NCBI GenBank assembly: GCA_963704585.1
Contig: OY969919.1
Location: 372,001 to 436,000, forward strand
Source of the DNA: Bog-756 sp963704585
Lineage (GTDB): Bacteria > Actinomycetota > Acidimicrobiia > Acidimicrobiales > RAAP-2
Reading direction: 5' to 3'
DNA length: 64,000 nt
In this document: positions 1 through 8,583 of the stretch, piece by piece
How positions within the stretch are numbered: the stretch's first letter is position 1
Layout: every line of letters begins with the position of its first letter
Made by a program: the position numbers and the translations under genes
Notes under the pieces: generated by a model
The model's database searches: none
Told to the model about the DNA's origin: nothing
Seen by the model: only the letters and a program-made list of their open reading frames with translations

Positions 1-592
1 GCGGATCGACGGCCGCGTCGGTGGTGAGGAACGCGAGCATGGTGGCCATGTCCGGGGCGAGCATGCCCGCGCCCTTGGCCATCCCGGCGACGGTGCACCC
101 GCCCCGCTCGACGAGGGAGACCTTCGGTCCCGAGTCGGTGGTGAGGATCCCGGTCGCCGCACGGGCGGCCGCACCGGGGTCGGAGGAGCGCGCGGCAACG
201 AGCTCGGGAAGTCCGGCCTCGATGGGTCCCATGGGGAGCGGGATGCCGATGAGCCCGGTCGAGCAGACGAGGATCTGGTCGGTGCTCGCGCCGAGCCCGT
301 CCGCGACGAGCGCACACATGCGCTCCGCATCCTCACGCCCGCGGTCGCCGGTGGCGGCGTTGGCGTTCCCGCTGCTCACGACCACCCCGGAGGCGAGACC
401 GCCCGATGCGGTCAGGTGGGCCCGGCTCACCTGCACCGGCGCAGCCGCGGCAAGGTTCGTCGTGAAGGTGGCCGCCGCGGGGACCGGCCGCCCGTCGTCG
501 GTCGCCACGAGCGCGAGGTCGAGCGCACCCGAGGTCTTGATCCCGGCCGCGTGGCCGGCGGCGACGAACCCGCGCGGTGCGGTGATGCTCAC
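1..592 (-). CDS. argJ: ArgJ, bifunctional ornithine acetyltransferase / N-acetylglutamate synthase (3' end outside window)
   Basis: Transfers the acetyl group from N-acetylornithine to glutamate in cyclic arginine biosynthesis. The 197 codons present read VSITAPRGFVAAGHAAGIK at the start and reach the autoproteolysis site, where PDMATMLAF places the nucleophilic Thr at about residue 184. The whole alpha chain and the first beta-chain residues are therefore present, and the rest lies beyond the left edge. The GTG start overlaps the argC stop as GTGA, so translation is probably coupled. The argC-argJ order is the usual actinobacterial arginine operon; argB and argD would be expected to follow outside the window. 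Confidence 0.95.
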   Translation of the reverse strand, partial: MSITAPRGFVAAGHAAGIKTSGALDLALVATDDGRPVPAAATFTTNLAAAAPVQVSRAHLTASGGLASGVVVSSGNANAATGDRGREDAERMCALVADGLGASTDQILVCSTGLIGIPLPMGPIEAGLPELVAARSSDPGAAARAATGILTTDSGPKVSLVERGGCTVAGMAKGAGMLAPDMATMLAFLTTDAAVDP

Positions 593-1635
593 GGGTAGAC
601 CCCGGCGATCGGCAGCCCGGCGGTCTCCGGGAGCCCGAGGGCGAGGTTCGCACACTGGACGGCCTGCCCTGCTGCGCCCTTCACGAGATTATCGATCGCG
701 GCCAGGACCACGACCCATCCCGTGCGCGGATCGACCCGCACCGACAGGTGGGCACAGTTCGAACCGCTCGTCGCCTTGGTCGAGGGCGGGGCGTCGGTGA
801 CCACCACGAACGGTTCGCCCGCGTACCGCTCGCGCAGCACCGCGATCGCGTCGGCGGACGTGGGTCCGCCCGCTTCCACCGGTGGCACCGCCGGCATCGC
901 GTAGCAGGTCGCGAGGATCCCGCGGACCATCGGGGCGAGGTGGGGGGTGAAGAGAACCGTACGTCCGAGCCCCTGCTCCATCTCGGCCGTGTGGCGGTGG
1001 TCGAGGAGGCCGTAGGCGACGAAGTCCTCGTCGACCGCGCCGAAGTGGAGGTGCTCCTTCGGGGCGCGGCCCGCTCCCGACACCCCGCTCACCGCGTCCA
1101 CGACGATCGGCAGCGCGCCCGGGTCGGGCCCTGCGAGCAGACCGGACTCGGCGAGCGGTGCGAGGCCGAGGAGCGCCGCCGTCGGATAGCACCCGGGAGC
1201 GGCGATCCGGCGCGCCCCGGCCAGCTCGCCACGGTGGAGCTCGGGCAGCCCGTAGACGAAAGTGCCGAGCAGCTCGGGCGCCCGGTGCGGCGCCCCGTAC
1301 CAGACCGGGTAGAGCGCCGGGTCGGCAAGGCGGAAGTCGGCAGCCAGGTCCACGACCACTCCGACACGGTCGAGCACCGCCGGCAGGAGCTCCTGGGACT
1401 CGCCGTGCGGGAGCGCAGCGAAGAGCACGTCGAGTCCGTCGACCGCGTCGGCATCGGTGGCCGCGAAGACGAGGTCCGGATAGGCGGCCGCGAGCGACGG
1501 CGTGTGCGCGGCGATCGCCGCGCCCGTCGCCGACCCCGCCGTCGCCACGACCACCTCGAGCTCCGGGTGGGACGCGCAGAGGCGGAGGAGCTCGACGCCC
1601 GCGTAGCCGGACGCTCCGGCGATCCCGACCTTCAT
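589..1635 (-). CDS. argC: ArgC, N-acetyl-gamma-glutamyl-phosphate reductase
   Basis: NADPH-dependent reduction of N-acetylglutamyl phosphate, third step of arginine synthesis, cytoplasmic. The 348-residue product begins MKVGIAGASGYAGVELLRL, with the NADP-binding GASGYAG at residues 7-13. The catalytic cysteine is in AAPGCYPTAALLGL near residue 148, followed by the family's His-containing dimerisation region (DHRHTAEMEQ). Length is normal. I chose the ATG at 1635 because it directly precedes the Rossmann motif and has GGAGG three bases upstream; an in-frame ATG seven codons earlier lies inside the promoter/operator. First gene of an argCJ operon transcribed away from the secreted-protein gene. 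Confidence 0.96.
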   Translation of the reverse strand: MKVGIAGASGYAGVELLRLCASHPELEVVVATAGSATGAAIAAHTPSLAAAYPDLVFAATDADAVDGLDVLFAALPHGESQELLPAVLDRVGVVVDLAADFRLADPALYPVWYGAPHRAPELLGTFVYGLPELHRGELAGARRIAAPGCYPTAALLGLAPLAESGLLAGPDPGALPIVVDAVSGVSGAGRAPKEHLHFGAVDEDFVAYGLLDHRHTAEMEQGLGRTVLFTPHLAPMVRGILATCYAMPAVPPVEAGGPTSADAIAVLRERYAGEPFVVVTDAPPSTKATSGSNCAHLSVRVDPRTGWVVVLAAIDNLVKGAAGQAVQCANLALGLPETAGLPIAGVYP

Positions 1636-1651
1636 GGCCTCCGACCCATAC

Positions 1652-1687
1652 TGCAATCATATGCGCATTTCCGCATGGATATGCAAC
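1652..1687 (-). promoter_or_regulatory. argC promoter with ARG-box-like operator
   Basis: Upstream of argC (gene orientation) lie AT-rich half-sites TTGCAT-ATCC-ATGC and GCGCATATGATTGCA, unusually AT-rich for this chromosome. They resemble the TTGCAT/ATGCAA half-sites of actinobacterial ArgR operators. A -10-like TATGAT (1656-1661) lies inside the second half-site, so a bound repressor would block RNA polymerase. Assignment to ArgR is inference; no argR is in the window. Confidence 0.55.
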
Positions 1688-1870
1688 TCCCCAAACCCGG
1701 GACCTGCGGGCACGGTCGCCGACGGTCGCAACTGCGCACCGAGATCGCGGTCTCACTGCCGGTATCGCGTGCTGCAACTTGGACGGTCGCTGTCCTATGG
1801 TGGTGCCCGAGGACGGACTCCGTTGGGGGGGACGGCCTCGTCACCGAGAGACGAGACGATTGGGGGAAGT

Positions 1871-2341
1871 ATGCGTAAGGCTTTGCTACTCGCGGCTGCA
1901 CTGACCATTCCAGCCGCCGGTGCGTCCGCGGTCATTGCCGGGGCGCCCGCCTGGGCCGCGGTGAAGATCACCTGCACGGGGATCAACGGTTCCCTGAGCG
2001 GCGGCACCATCCAGCTCACGGGTTGCACGGGTGGGAACACCGGTGGGAGCTCACAGTCGATCACCTTCGCCACGCTGGCCGGTGGTGGCACGTTCACGTG
2101 GACCTCGTTGACGACCACGACAGTCGGTACCCCGACGGTGACGTCGGTTGGGGCGAGCAAGTGCCCCGGCTACGTGAAGAAGGGCACCAACAACCCGACC
2201 GCGGACAAGGTCTCGGGGGCCGTCACCGGTGACAGCGGTAACGGCCTCAAGGTCCCGGGGAAGGAGAGCGGCGAGATCTGCATCGGTCCGGTCAGCGGCG
2301 GCGGTACCTTCTCGCTGCTCAAGCCGTTCATGTTCAGCTGA
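1871..2341 (+). CDS. Small secreted protein of unknown function
   Basis: 156 residues. A Sec signal peptide is clear: MRK, a hydrophobic core, and a probable cleavage AWA|AVKI near residue 33. The mature part is rich in Gly, Thr and Ser, with four cysteines (ITCTG, LTGCT, SKCPG, EICIG) that could form two disulfides. Alternating Thr/Val/Ser stretches suggest a beta-sandwich. I cannot name the family. The ATG at 1871 has GGGGGAAGT just upstream, a good ribosome binding site. A TATGGT at 1796-1801 could be the -10, giving a leader of about 60 bases. The gene stands alone between divergent argC and convergent pheT, interrupting the pheT-argC order seen in other actinobacteria. Confidence 0.8.
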   Translation: MRKALLLAAALTIPAAGASAVIAGAPAWAAVKITCTGINGSLSGGTIQLTGCTGGNTGGSSQSITFATLAGGGTFTWTSLTTTTVGTPTVTSVGASKCPGYVKKGTNNPTADKVSGAVTGDSGNGLKVPGKESGEICIGPVSGGGTFSLLKPFMFS

Positions 2342-2398
2342 TCACCCGTCCTCACCGGCCGTCACCCGGTCGGTGACGCGCAGGCTTCATCGTGCGAA

Positions 2399-2430
2399 CC
2401 GAGGCCTCACCCTCCGGGGTGGGGCCTCGG
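2399..2430. terminator. Hairpin between convergent secreted-protein gene and pheT
   Basis: A 14-base stem CCGAGGCCTCACCC / GGGTGGGGCCTCGG with a TCCG loop; the only irregularity is a U-G wobble. It lies in the 167-base convergent gap, has no U-tract, and could work in both directions. A smaller GTCACC/GGTGAC hairpin sits at 2361-2377. Confidence 0.65.
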
Positions 2431-2508
2431 CGCGCCCGCGGATCGGAGGAGTGAAAGCCACAGGACCGCGCCCGACCCCCGCGCCCGATCCCGCGCCCGA
2501 CCACGTAC

Positions 2509-5040
2509 TCAACGCAGGGTGGCGTGGTGCGCGTGACCGACGGCCTCGATGCAGGCGGTCCGGAGGTGCCCGACCTCCTCGTCGGTGAGCGTGCGGTCGA
2601 GGGCGCAGAACCGCAGCCGGTAGGCGAGGCTGCGCGCACCTGTCCCGACCGACGAGCCCCGGTAGACGTCGAAGAGCTCGACCGACTCGAGGAGATCACC
2701 GCCGGCCATGCGGAGCGTGCGCTCGACCGCACCCACGCGGATCCCGTCCACAACGACGAAGGCGAGGTCGATGTCGGACGAGGGGAACCGGCTGACCGGC
2801 CGCGCCTCCTCGCTGCGCCGGGCCACCCGGTCGCGGTCCAGAAGTGCTCCGAGGTCGAGGTCGAGCCACCCGATGCGCTCCGGTCGTCCCGCAGCAGTCG
2901 ACAGGCCGACCCGCGCCACCATCGGCGGCGCGAGCTCGCCGACGACTCCGAGGTGGACCGGATGGACCTCCGCACCGTCCGCAGCGTGCACGACACCGAC
3001 CAGGAGGCCGGAACGGTGGTCGTGGAGCACGCGCGCCGCGTGCCCGGTCGGCTCCCAGAGGTCCCAGGCCTCGAGACGGAGGGCGTCGGCCACCGTGCGC
3101 CAGGCCGCGTACGCCGACCACGCGTCGTCGCCGGACCAGGCGAAGACCGCGCACAGCCGCTCGCTCGCCACGACCGCGGGCTCGGACAGCGGTCGTGGCG
3201 TGTCCCCGTCCGGGAGCCGGAAGACGCTCCCCACTTCGAAGAGCCGGACCTCCCCCTGCCGGGTCCGGCGGTTGTGCAGCACGGCGCGGAGCAGTCCCGG
3301 CGCCATCGACGAGCGAAGGTACCGCTCGGCTTCGACCAGCGGGTTGGTGATCTCGACATAGGGAGGGTCGTAGCCGGCCTCGAGCTGGTCCTCCCCGGTC
3401 ACGAACGCGCTCGTCCACCCCTCGGTCATCCCGAGGCCGCAGAGGACGTCCTTCACCAGGCGGCGGTCGCGCTGGTAGTCGGTGAGGCGCCCGGGCTGTG
3501 GCCACGACGGCCTCGTCCGCGGGAGGCTCGCGTACCCCGAGAGGCGGGCCACCTCCTCGGCGAGGTCCGCCTCCCCCATCGCCCCCGTCCGCACGTCGGG
3601 GCGGTTGGTCGGCACGGTGACCGCGAGTGCGCCGTCCCCGCCCTCGGGCCGGCTCTCGAATCCGAGCGGCGCGAGCAGATCCGCCATCTCCGCGGCGGTG
3701 AACCCGGTACCGAGCAGCGCGTTGACCCGGTCCGGTCGCAGCTCGACCTCGGTGGGCCCGGGGACCTCCCCCCGGACGTCGAGCTCGCCGATCGCCACGG
3801 ACATGCCCGCATCGCCCGAGAGCGCGAGCAGCTGGACGAGTCGCTCGGCCGCGGGGTCGATGCCTGCGGGGTCGCACCCCCGCTCGAAGCGCGCCGAGGC
3901 CTCAGTCCGGAGCGCGAGCCGCCGCGAGGTCCGTGCCACGCTCATCGGGTCGAAGTAGGCGGCCTCGAGCAGGACGCGGGTGGTCGATGGTCCGATCTCC
4001 GACGATACGCCGCCCATCACGCCGCCGATCCCGATCGGGGCGCCGGTCGCGTCGCAGATGAGACAGTCCCTTCCCGCGTCGCCGAGTCCCGGCCCGTGGG
4101 CGCCGAGCTCTCGGACGGCGCCGTCGAGGGTCGTCACGGTCTCGCCCTTCTGTGCCCGTCGCACGACGATGCCGCCGCCGGCCACCCGGTCGAGGTCGTA
4201 GGGGTGCGTGGGCTGGCCGAGCTCGAGCATCACGTAGTTCGACGCGTCCACCACATTGTTGATCGGCCGCATCCCGGCGAGGGTCAGCCGACGCGCGAGC
4301 CACCGGGGCGACCGGCCGATCGCGGCGCCGAGGATGACACGAGCCGTGAACCGCGGGCAGAGGTCCGGATCCTCGACGACGACCGAGGTGAGCGTCGCGA
4401 CGTCCGGTCCTTCGGCGGGGGTGGGCGGCTCACCCGCCGCACCTTCGGCGAGCTCGCCCACGGGCGGGACCGTGAACGGCAGTCCGAGCCGTGCGGCGAG
4501 GTCGCGGGCGACCCCGGCGATGCACCATGCGTCGGGGCGGTTCGCCTCGACGGTCACGTCGAAGACCACGTCGGGCGCGATCCCGAGCGCCTCGGTGAGC
4601 AGCTGACCGACCCTCGCGCCGTCGGTCCCGTCGAGCACGAGGATCCCCTCGTGGTCGTCGGAGAGCCCGAGCTCGCGACCGGAGCAGAGCATCCCGTTCG
4701 AGACGACGCCCTTCATCTTCCGCCGACCGATCTCGAACCCGCCGGGGAGGACCGCGCCGACCGGCGCGAGCGGGACGAGATCGCCGGTTCCGAAGTTCCA
4801 CGCGCCGCAGACCACCTCGGTCGGGCCGGCTCCTGCGTCGACCACCACCCGACGGATCCGGTCGGCCCCGTCGATCCCCGCGATCTCCTCGACCCGCGCG
4901 ACCACGACGTCGGCGAGCCCCTCCCCGATCACCTCGACCCCCTCGACCACCAGACCGAGATCGTCGAGGGTCGCGGCGAGCGCGGCCGGCTCGCCCTCGA
5001 ACGGGGTGAAGTCACGGAGCCACGACAGCGGGACGAGCAC
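2509..5040 (-). CDS. pheT: PheT, phenylalanyl-tRNA synthetase beta subunit
   Basis: 843 residues, normal length for the alpha2-beta2 bacterial enzyme. Starts VLVPLSWLRDFTPFEGEP. The order seen is an N-terminal tRNA-binding OB domain (about residues 40-155, including VVCGAWNFGTGDLVPLAP), B3/B4 editing region, B5 domain, a catalytic-like core (ERYLRSSMAPGLLRAVLHN), and the C-terminal ferredoxin-like anticodon-binding domain (FPSSDIDLAFVV onward). GTG start at 5040 with GAGAGGAG upstream. It lies 24 bases after the pheS stop and is last in the infC-rpmI-rplT-tsnR-pheS-pheT operon. Confidence 0.97.
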   Translation of the reverse strand: MLVPLSWLRDFTPFEGEPAALAATLDDLGLVVEGVEVIGEGLADVVVARVEEIAGIDGADRIRRVVVDAGAGPTEVVCGAWNFGTGDLVPLAPVGAVLPGGFEIGRRKMKGVVSNGMLCSGRELGLSDDHEGILVLDGTDGARVGQLLTEALGIAPDVVFDVTVEANRPDAWCIAGVARDLAARLGLPFTVPPVGELAEGAAGEPPTPAEGPDVATLTSVVVEDPDLCPRFTARVILGAAIGRSPRWLARRLTLAGMRPINNVVDASNYVMLELGQPTHPYDLDRVAGGGIVVRRAQKGETVTTLDGAVRELGAHGPGLGDAGRDCLICDATGAPIGIGGVMGGVSSEIGPSTTRVLLEAAYFDPMSVARTSRRLALRTEASARFERGCDPAGIDPAAERLVQLLALSGDAGMSVAIGELDVRGEVPGPTEVELRPDRVNALLGTGFTAAEMADLLAPLGFESRPEGGDGALAVTVPTNRPDVRTGAMGEADLAEEVARLSGYASLPRTRPSWPQPGRLTDYQRDRRLVKDVLCGLGMTEGWTSAFVTGEDQLEAGYDPPYVEITNPLVEAERYLRSSMAPGLLRAVLHNRRTRQGEVRLFEVGSVFRLPDGDTPRPLSEPAVVASERLCAVFAWSGDDAWSAYAAWRTVADALRLEAWDLWEPTGHAARVLHDHRSGLLVGVVHAADGAEVHPVHLGVVGELAPPMVARVGLSTAAGRPERIGWLDLDLGALLDRDRVARRSEEARPVSRFPSSDIDLAFVVVDGIRVGAVERTLRMAGGDLLESVELFDVYRGSSVGTGARSLAYRLRFCALDRTLTDEEVGHLRTACIEAVGHAHHATLR

Positions 5041-5064
5041 GGATCTCCTCTCAGGTCCACTGGG

Positions 5065-6131
5065 TCAGAACTGGCACAGGAAGCGCAGGTCGTTCTCGAC
5101 GAGGGCCCGCATGTCGGCGATCTGGTGGCGCATCTGCGCACACCGGTCGATGCCGAAGCCGAAGGCGAAGCCGCTCCACTGCTCGGTGTCGATCCCGACC
5201 GCTCCGAACACCGCGGGATCGACCATGCCGCACCCGCCGAGCTCGATCCACCCCGTCTGCGAGCACGTGCGGCAGCCTTCCCCGCGGCAGATGGTGCAGG
5301 TGATCTCGAACTCGGCGGACGGCTCCGTGAACGGGAAGTAGGAGGGGCGCAGGCGCGAGTGGATGTCGGGCCCGAAGTACGCCGCGGTGAACACCTCGAT
5401 GGTGCCGGCGAGGTCGGCGAAGGTGATGCCTTCGTCCACGACGAGACCTTCGATCTGATGGAAGACCGCGAGGTGCCGGGCATCGGGCGTGTCACGGCGA
5501 TAGCACCGTCCGGGCATGACCGCGTGGATGGGGAGCCCGCCGTTCACGACCGCCTCCTCCATGAGATGGATCTGCACCGGTGAGGTGTGGGTCCGCAGCA
5601 CCGTCGACTCCGGCTCGCCGACCGCCAGGTAGAAGGTGTCCCACAGATCGCCGCGGGGTGGCCGGTCGGGATGTTGAGGGCGCCGAAGTTGAACCAGTCG
5701 CTCTCGACCTCCGGTCCCTCCGCCACCTCGAACCCCATCCCGACGAAGACGTCCTCGAGCGCGTCGCGGGTCTGGCTGACCAGGTGCAGGTGGCCGCGTT
5801 CGGGTCGGGTCTCGAACTTCGAGGGCACGAATTCGGTGAGGTCGATCCTCGACTCGGCCATCTCGCGCGCGAGCTCGTCGAAGGAGATCTCCTGGCGGCG
5901 ACGCTCCAGCAGGGACTCCACCGTGGCCCGCGCCTCGTGGAGCCGCGCGCCGAGCGTCCGGCGCTCCTCGGGCTCGAGCCCACCGAGACCGCGGTTGGCG
6001 AGGGCCAGGGACGATCGCTTCCCGAGCACCGCGGTCGTGACCTCACGGATCTCCTCGGTGCTCGACGCTCCCTCGATGGCCACCTGCGCCTCGGCGAGCA
6101 TCGCGTCGACGTCCGGCCGGGGGGCGCTCAT
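5065..6131 (-). CDS. pheS: PheS, phenylalanyl-tRNA synthetase alpha subunit, with a single-base frameshift in this sequence
   Basis: Class II aminoacyl-tRNA synthetase subunit carrying the catalytic site. The N-terminal half (coiled coil, then ETRPERGHLHLVSQTRDAL and ALNIPTGHPA) is in one frame. The C-terminal half (LRTHTSPVQIHLMEE, FHQIEGLVVDEGI, GCGMVDPAVF, GFAFGFGIDR) is in another. The switch is at 5651-5658, where adding one base after CCCGCG gives the family motif GHPARDLWDTFYL. With that base the gene is 355 residues, the normal size. The ATG at 6131 overlaps the tsnR stop (ATGA). Since the gene is essential and otherwise perfect, a sequence error is the simplest explanation. Confidence 0.93.
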
Positions 6132-7012
6132 GCCGGTTCGCGCGGGTCGCGACCGTCACGGTCGCTGGGGGCTCCCTCCATGCCGGGCATCGTAGGCGGT
6201 GCACCGCCCACCCCCCGGCGGTGCTGGCGCAGCGCCTCGAAGCAGAGCACCGCGGCGGAGACGCTCACGTTGAGCGACTCTGCCCGACCGGCCATCGGGA
6301 CGGTCACCAGGTCGTCGAGCCGGTCGACCAGGGCCGGCTCGAGACCACCGGCCTCGTTGCCGAAGACGAGCGCGTGGGGGCGCAGCCAGTCGAACGCGTC
6401 GTAGTCGGTGCCGCCGTGGACGACGGTCCCCACGAGTCGCAGCCCGCGATCGCGGAGCGTCCCGAGGGCGTCCGGTGCCCTGCCGCCGCGGACGACCGGC
6501 AGATGGAAGAGGGAGCCGGCCGACGCGCGGACGCACTTCGGGTTGGTGGGGTCGACGGTGCCGTCCGTGGTGACCACCGCGTCGACGCCTGCAGCGTCGG
6601 CGGTTCGCAGCATCGTCCCGGCGTTGCCCGGGTCCCGCACGTCGGCGAGGACCAACACCCGGCCCATGACGGGCAGGTCCTCGAGCAGCTCGGGTGCGAA
6701 GCCCACCACCGCGAGGACCGGCTGCGGCGTGACCGTGTCCGCGACGCGCTCCAGAACCCCGGGTGCGAGGTCGAAGACCCGGGCGCCCGTGTCGTAGGCG
6801 GCGCGGATCGCCCGGTCGGCGGCCGGCACCTGCCGCCCCCCCGGCGCGACGTAGACCGACTCGACCGGGTACCCCGCTGCCAGCGCGACACTCAGCAGCT
6901 CCGCGCCCTCGACGACGAGCGACCGCTCCGCACTGCGTGTGGCGGGCTTGCGGAGGAGCTGCCGGACCCGCCGGATCCGGTGGTGGGTCGCGGCAAGGGC
7001 GGCCTGGGTCAG
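6128..7012 (-). CDS. tsnR: TsnR/SpoU-type 23S rRNA 2'-O-methyltransferase, probable CTG start
   Basis: SPOUT-superfamily RNA ribose methyltransferase, 294 residues. An N-terminal substrate-binding region (LVVEGAELLSVAL) is followed by the knotted SAM domain: VLVLADVRDPGNAGTMLRTA, LVFGNEAGGLEPAL and SLNVSVSAAVLCFEALRQ are the three SpoU motifs. Its place between rplT and pheS matches mycobacterial tsnR. No ATG, GTG or TTG precedes the conserved N-terminus except deep inside rplT. The CTG at 7012 overlaps the rplT stop (CTGA), has GGGAGG seven bases upstream and gives LTQAALAATHHRIRR, so I use it. The exact target nucleotide is not known. Confidence 0.9.
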   Translation of the reverse strand: MTQAALAATHHRIRRVRQLLRKPATRSAERSLVVEGAELLSVALAAGYPVESVYVAPGGRQVPAADRAIRAAYDTGARVFDLAPGVLERVADTVTPQPVLAVVGFAPELLEDLPVMGRVLVLADVRDPGNAGTMLRTADAAGVDAVVTTDGTVDPTNPKCVRASAGSLFHLPVVRGGRAPDALGTLRDRGLRLVGTVVHGGTDYDAFDWLRPHALVFGNEAGGLEPALVDRLDDLVTVPMAGRAESLNVSVSAAVLCFEALRQHRRGVGGAPPTMPGMEGAPSDRDGRDPREPA

Positions 7013-7395
7013 GAGGCAGCCTCCCGGCCCGTCGGCGACTCGTCGAGGGCGCGATTGGCGACCGCGACGAGCGAGGCGAACGCCTCCGGCTCGCTCACCG
7101 CCAGGTCGGCCAGGACCTTGCGGTCGACATCGACCTCGGCACGATGGAGACCGGCGATGAACCGGCTGTAGCTCGTGCCGTGGAGGCGGGCCGCTGCGTT
7201 GATGCGCTGGATCCACAGCCGCCGGAAGTCGCCCTTGCGTGCGCGGCGGTCGCGGTAGGCGTACTGCAGCGAGTGCATGACCTGCTCGTTCGCCGCCCTG
7301 AACGTGCGGCTCTTGTTGCCGTAGTACCCCTGTGCCTGCTCGAGGACGGCGCGGTGGTGCTTCTTCGCGTGGACTGCGCCTTTGACTCGGGCCAT
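7009..7395 (-). CDS. rplT: 50S ribosomal protein L20
   Basis: 128 residues beginning MARVKGAVHAKKHHRAVLEQ, with the L20 helical core (YYGNKSRTFRAANEQVM, RRARKGDFRRLWIQRINAA). The protein is about ten residues longer than typical L20, with an extra C-terminal DESPTGREAAS. The ATG at 7395 has GAAAGGGAG upstream. It follows rpmI after a 172-base spacer in which I see only GC-rich inverted repeats and no certain regulatory element. It assembles early on 23S rRNA. Confidence 0.97.
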   Translation of the reverse strand: MARVKGAVHAKKHHRAVLEQAQGYYGNKSRTFRAANEQVMHSLQYAYRDRRARKGDFRRLWIQRINAAARLHGTSYSRFIAGLHRAEVDVDRKVLADLAVSEPEAFASLVAVANRALDESPTGREAAS

Positions 7396-7567
7396 CGGAT
7401 GACTCCCTTTCTCGGTGGGGCTGTTCGAATTGGTGGATCCCGCCCGCCGTGGGACGGTCAGATCCGCCTGGCGGTGATGCGGGAGGGGCGGTCGGCCACA
7501 GCCGGACCGGCCGCCGGATCCGGAGCACGGGCCGACGCCGGCCGCGACCCTCCGGCGACGGGGAGCG

Positions 7568-7762
7568 CTACCGGCCGAGCATGCGCTTGACCTGCCGCGC
7601 GTCACCGGGCGCGAAGTCGGTCTCGCGGCCGAGCCGCCGTTTGCGGATGCTCGACTTGTGCTCGAGGAGGTGCGAGCGGAAGGCCTTGCGCCGGCGAAGC
7701 CGACCCGAGCCGGTCACCTTGATGCGCTTTCGGGCGCCGCTGTCAGTCTTCATCTTCGGCAC
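7568..7762 (-). CDS. rpmI: 50S ribosomal protein L35
   Basis: 64-residue basic protein, MPKMKTDSGARKRIKVTGSG at the start and a C-terminal ARQVKRMLGR, normal for L35. It overlaps the 3' end of infC by 20 bases, so it is translationally linked to it. Part of the infC-rpmI-rplT operon. Confidence 0.97.
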   Translation of the reverse strand: MPKMKTDSGARKRIKVTGSGRLRRRKAFRSHLLEHKSSIRKRRLGRETDFAPGDARQVKRMLGR

Positions 7763-8423
7763 GTCGGTCGTCCTCTCTCTCGTTCGTCACGCCGGCGCGG
7801 GCATCGGCGGCGGCCGCACCCCCGGCTGTGCCCGACGCGGCGCCGTTGCCGGCCGTCGTCTCGTGGGCGGCATTCTTCGAGGCCGCCGACTGCTTCGCCC
7901 GCTTGTCCGGCGCGAGCACCATCACCATGTTGCGACCGTCCAGCCGGGGTACCGCCTCCGGCTTCCCCAACCCGTCCATCTGGTCGGCGATCCGGTCGAG
8001 GATCCGTTTGCCGAGTTCGGGATGGAAGACCTCACGACCCCGGAACATGATCGTGACCTTGACCTTGTGGCCCTCCTCGAGGAACTTGGCGACCTGTCGG
8101 GTCTTGGTCTCGAAGTCGCCCGGCCCGATCTTCGGCCGGTACTTCATCTCCTTGATCCCGACGTGGACCGTCTTGCGCCTCGACTCCTTGGCCCGCTGCG
8201 CCGCGTCGAACTTGAACTTCCCATAGTCCATGATCCGACAGACCGGTGGATTCGCACCTGGTGCGACCTCGACGAGGTCGAGATCGAGCTGACGGGCGAT
8301 GGCCAGTGCCTCGGGCAGCAGCTTGATGCCGAGCTGCTCGCCTTCGGGGTCGACGAGACGGACCTCGCGGGCGCGGATGCGGTCGTTGATCCGAGTTTCG
8401 TTGGTGGTGACGGTGGCGGCTAT
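7743..8423 (-). CDS. infC: Translation initiation factor IF-3, non-canonical ATA (or ATT) start
   Basis: Binds the 30S subunit and rejects non-canonical start codons. The conserved N-terminal domain (NETRINDRIRAREVRLVDPE, LDLVEVAPGANPPVCRIMDY) lies upstream of the first ATG (8231), and no ATG, GTG or TTG exists in that frame before a stop. The best start is ATA at 8421-8423, six bases after GGGAGAGG; ATT at 8427-8429 is too close to it. This gives 226 residues: N domain, linker, C domain (GDFETKTRQVAKFLEEGHKV, MFRGREVFHPELG, MVMVLAPDK) and an Ala/acidic tail of about 45 residues. A rare start lets IF-3 repress its own translation, as known for infC elsewhere. Confidence 0.93.
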   Translation of the reverse strand: MAATVTTNETRINDRIRAREVRLVDPEGEQLGIKLLPEALAIARQLDLDLVEVAPGANPPVCRIMDYGKFKFDAAQRAKESRRKTVHVGIKEMKYRPKIGPGDFETKTRQVAKFLEEGHKVKVTIMFRGREVFHPELGKRILDRIADQMDGLGKPEAVPRLDGRNMVMVLAPDKRAKQSAASKNAAHETTAGNGAASGTAGGAAAADARAGVTNEREDDRRAEDED

Positions 8424-8514
8424 GCGAATCCTCTCCCTGTCCGGTGGCGACGGGACAGCCGTCGCCGATGGTGAGGGAGCGGTGCCACTCCCGGACTTTC
8501 CGCTCGCGCGGTCC

Positions 8515-8583
8515 CGGGTCCTCGGACCCGTCGCACCGGTGCTCGCACCGTGGCCGGGTGGGGGTTCTCTCCCGAGAGACCCC
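8515..8583 (-). promoter_or_regulatory. infC 5' leader with two hairpins
   Basis: Between the inferred transcription start near 8600 and infC lie two strong inverted repeats: GGGGTTCTCT / AGAGACCCC with a CCCG loop (8561-8583) and CGGGTCC / GGACCCG with a 2-base loop (8515-8530). The long leader contrasts with the leaderless genes nearby and suggests leader-based control of the IF3-ribosomal protein operon. It does not match the L20 leader pattern I know from Firmicutes. Confidence 0.35.

Noticed and set aside
2524..5583. Very long plus-strand open frame of about 1000 codons opposite pheT/pheS
   Set aside because: It is antisense to conserved pheT and has a skewed Arg/Glu/Asp/His composition typical of the complementary frame of GC-rich genes.
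5651..5658. Programmed ribosomal frameshifting in pheS and the other split genes
   Set aside because: No slippery heptamer or common direction is seen; three need +1 and three need -1 correction, and none is a known frameshift gene.
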